From Sphingomonas sp. CCH9-E2 (GTDB lineage Bacteria > Pseudomonadota > Alphaproteobacteria > Sphingomonadales > Sphingomonadaceae): a DNA stretch of 42,050 nucleotides. Of this stretch, positions 40,504 to 42,050 are shown piece after piece (position 1 is the first letter of the stretch; every line of letters begins with the position of its first letter). A model generated the notes under the pieces. That model did no database searches, had not been told where the DNA came from, and saw nothing but the letters and a program-made list of their open reading frames with translations. The position numbers and the translations under genes are program-made. The DNA is taken from NCBI RefSeq assembly GCF_001557215.1, contig NZ_LSJM01000241.1:1-42050 (forward strand), written 5' to 3'.

Positions 40504-41784
40504 TCAGCGCGCCTCCGCCCGCCGGATCAGCCGCGCGAGCCACAGGAACAGCAACGCCGCGATCAGGTACATCGGGGCGAGCGCGTAGAACGCCATCTGC
40601 AGCGAATGCCCGCCAAAGTCCGCACGGAAATAGTCGCTCATCATGCCGACAAAGGTCGGGCCGAGGCCGAGCCCGATGAGGTTCATCACCAGTAGCAATA
40701 GCGCCCCGGAGATCACCCGCGCACCCGGCGCAACCTCGCCCTGCACGAAGGTGACGGTCGCGGGGAGGAAGAAGGAGTTCAGGAACAGCGGCACGAACAG
40801 CAACGCCAATGCGAGCTGCCAGCTGTCGACCGTCACAAAGCCGAGGAAGAAGGGCAAGGCGAGCAGCAGCGAGAGCGCTGGAAGCGTCGCGTAGGCCGCC
40901 TTGTTGCGCACCGCGAACCAGTCGATCAGCTTGCCCGACGCAAAGATGCCCGCGCCCATCCCAAGCCCCACCGCCAGCGCATACCAGATCGCGACCTGAT
41001 CCAGCGTCATCCCCTTTTCGCGCATCAGGAACAACGTCGCGAAATTGGCGAGACCATAGGTGATGAAGTTCGCCGCGCCGCTGGCCAGTGCCGCGACCGC
41101 GAGCAGTCTGTTGCCGAAGAACGCGAAGATCGTCCGGACGAAGCCCTGCGCAGGCTCGGCGGTGGCGACCGGTACCGGGTCGAACCGACCGCGCGGCGGC
41201 TCGGGGATCAGGAAATAGACGACGACAGCTGTCACCACCCCGATCGCACCGACGACATAAAAGGGCACGCGCCAGTCGAACGCCGCCGCCAGCGATGCGC
41301 CGAACGCCACCCCCAGCGCCGATCCGATCGGCGGGCCAAGGTTGAAGATACCCATCGCCGTGCCGCGCTGCTCGCGCGGAAACGTGTCGGATATGATCGC
41401 ATAGGACGGCGGCACCCCGCCGGCCTCACCGACGCCTACCGCCATGCGCGCCACCGCCAACTGGCCGTAATTGGACGCCATCCCGCACGCGACCGTGGCG
41501 CCGCTCCACAACCCGCAGGCTAGCGAAAGCACCTTCACCCGATTGGTGCGGTCGGCGAGCCAGCCGACGGGGATCGCGATGAAGCAATAGAACAGCGCGA
41601 AGTAGAAGCCGGTGATGTAGCCCAGCTGGCTGTCGCTGATCTGCAAACTGTCCTGGATCGGCTTTGCGAGGATCGACACCAGCTGGCGATCGAGGAAGTT
41701 GAGGACATAGACGAAGCACAGCATCCCCAGCACCAGGCCGCGGGGTGCCGCGCGTCCTCCCGCTTGCATCGCGTCGGTCGCCAT
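40504..41784 (-). CDS. MFS transporter (spinster-like)
   Basis: The 426-residue protein has 12 predicted membrane spans. The MFS signature between spans 2 and 3 is AIPVGWLADRTNRVKVL, and the first span reads LGMLCFVYVLNFLDRQLVSILAKPIQDSL, a pattern common in spinster-like and aromatic-acid transporters of sphingomonads. GVGEAGGVPPSYAIISDTFPREQRGTAMGIFNLG (spans 4-5) is well conserved. It probably imports or exports a small organic acid released by the esterase downstream. The ATG shares one base with the stop of the dehydrogenase gene upstream. Confidence 0.92.
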   Translation of the reverse strand: MATDAMQAGGRAAPRGLVLGMLCFVYVLNFLDRQLVSILAKPIQDSLQISDSQLGYITGFYFALFYCFIAIPVGWLADRTNRVKVLSLACGLWSGATVACGMASNYGQLAVARMAVGVGEAGGVPPSYAIISDTFPREQRGTAMGIFNLGPPIGSALGVAFGASLAAAFDWRVPFYVVGAIGVVTAVVVYFLIPEPPRGRFDPVPVATAEPAQGFVRTIFAFFGNRLLAVAALASGAANFITYGLANFATLFLMREKGMTLDQVAIWYALAVGLGMGAGIFASGKLIDWFAVRNKAAYATLPALSLLLALPFFLGFVTVDSWQLALALLFVPLFLNSFFLPATVTFVQGEVAPGARVISGALLLLVMNLIGLGLGPTFVGMMSDYFRADFGGHSLQMAFYALAPMYLIAALLFLWLARLIRRAEAR

Positions 41785-42050
41785 CAGCCTGCACTCCCCT
41801 CATGCCTTGTTTCTTTTTCGATCCAGCCCGGACGACCCCGCCCGCCGCCCAGCCCGGCGGCAACGCGCTGCTTGAGCAACGCCGGCGGCCGGAACCGCTC
41901 ACCATAGGCGTCCTGCAGGATTTCCTGCACCTGCAGGCACAGGTCGGACGTGACCACGTCCATCATCGCGAACGGACCGATCGGATGGCCCAGGCCCAGG
42001 CGGCAAGCCGTGTCGAGATCGGCGGGCGTCGCCACTCCCTCCTCGACCAG
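41784..42050 (-). CDS. 3-hydroxyacyl-CoA dehydrogenase, C-terminal end only
   Basis: The frame is open to the right edge; about 88 residues are visible, beginning LVEEGVATPADLDTACRLGLGHPIGPFAMMD, the conserved 3HCDH C-terminal block (Gly-x-Gly-x-Pro-x-Gly-Pro). The NAD-binding N-terminal domain lies beyond the window. The enzyme oxidises 3-hydroxyacyl-CoA in beta-oxidation or in ring-cleavage product catabolism. It precedes the MFS and esterase genes on the same strand with a one-base overlap, which ties ester hydrolysis, transport and CoA-level degradation together. Confidence 0.9.
   Translation of the reverse strand: MVEEGVATPADLDTACRLGLGHPIGPFAMMDVVTSDLCLQVQEILQDAYGERFRPPALLKQRVAAGLGGGRGRPGWIEKETRHEGSAG

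Overview
The window looks like chromosomal DNA of a sphingomonad (Alphaproteobacteria, order Sphingomonadales). It is GC-rich and densely packed, with many 1- to 11-base gene overlaps. It carries two TonB-dependent receptors beside secreted hydrolases, an OhrR/Ohr pair, and a GGAAC-N16-CGTT promoter of the type used by the alphaproteobacterial general-stress sigma factor EcfG. The taxon is an inference; no RNA gene or taxonomic marker is present. I found no tRNA, rRNA, CRISPR array, insertion sequence or phage gene.

Layout. (1) 1-4306, +: a SIR2-like (NADase-type) domain gene, cut by the left edge, followed by a STAND-type P-loop NTPase with C-terminal TPR-like repeats. About 56 codons of coding-quality sequence between them have no start codon. 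The two frames join if one T is added to the T run at 824-827. This looks like an Avs5-like SIR2-STAND antiphage protein that is broken, frameshift-switched or mis-sequenced. (2) 4323-11211, -: an eight-gene, tightly coupled operon: SPFH-SHOCT protein, two DUF4178 zinc-ribbon proteins, a 48-aa membrane protein, DUF350, a membrane-anchored aminopropyltransferase, a Tat-type FAD oxidoreductase, and S-adenosylmethionine decarboxylase. It joins polyamine synthesis to membrane-stress-type proteins and is the best candidate for a poorly described system. (3) 11349-13403: ohr and a secreted esterase (-) diverge from ohrR (+), with two matching operator-like palindromes between them. (4) 13452-19313: a CrbS/MxtR-like transporter-kinase hybrid, a NarL/LuxR-type response regulator convergent with it, and an MHS-family transporter preceded by a large palindrome.

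(5) 19392-25736, +: a glycan-use operon with a TonB receptor, an alginate-lyase-fold enzyme and a sialate-O-acetylesterase-like enzyme, preceded by a LacI-type palindrome. (6) 25758-29335: a YkgJ cysteine-cluster protein (-) and a stress operon (+) of SRPBCC protein, zinc alcohol/formaldehyde dehydrogenase, SDR and a small disordered protein, behind the EcfG-type promoter. (7) 29367-38045, -: a six-gene operon for uptake and periplasmic conversion of an unknown compound (TonB receptor, serine hydrolase, DUF1254/DUF1214 protein, PQQ dehydrogenase, EthD-like protein, degenerate M28-like protein), divergent from a TetR regulator with an 18-bp palindrome between. (8) 38870-42050, -: tannase/feruloyl-esterase-like enzyme, MFS transporter and the C-terminal end of a 3-hydroxyacyl-CoA dehydrogenase, which suggests degradation of an aromatic or aliphatic ester.

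Regions 5, 7 and 8 share one theme, outer-membrane uptake plus secreted hydrolysis or oxidation. Regions 2, 3 and 6 share another, envelope and oxidative stress. Starts were chosen from overlaps and Shine-Dalgarno sequences; no database search was possible.
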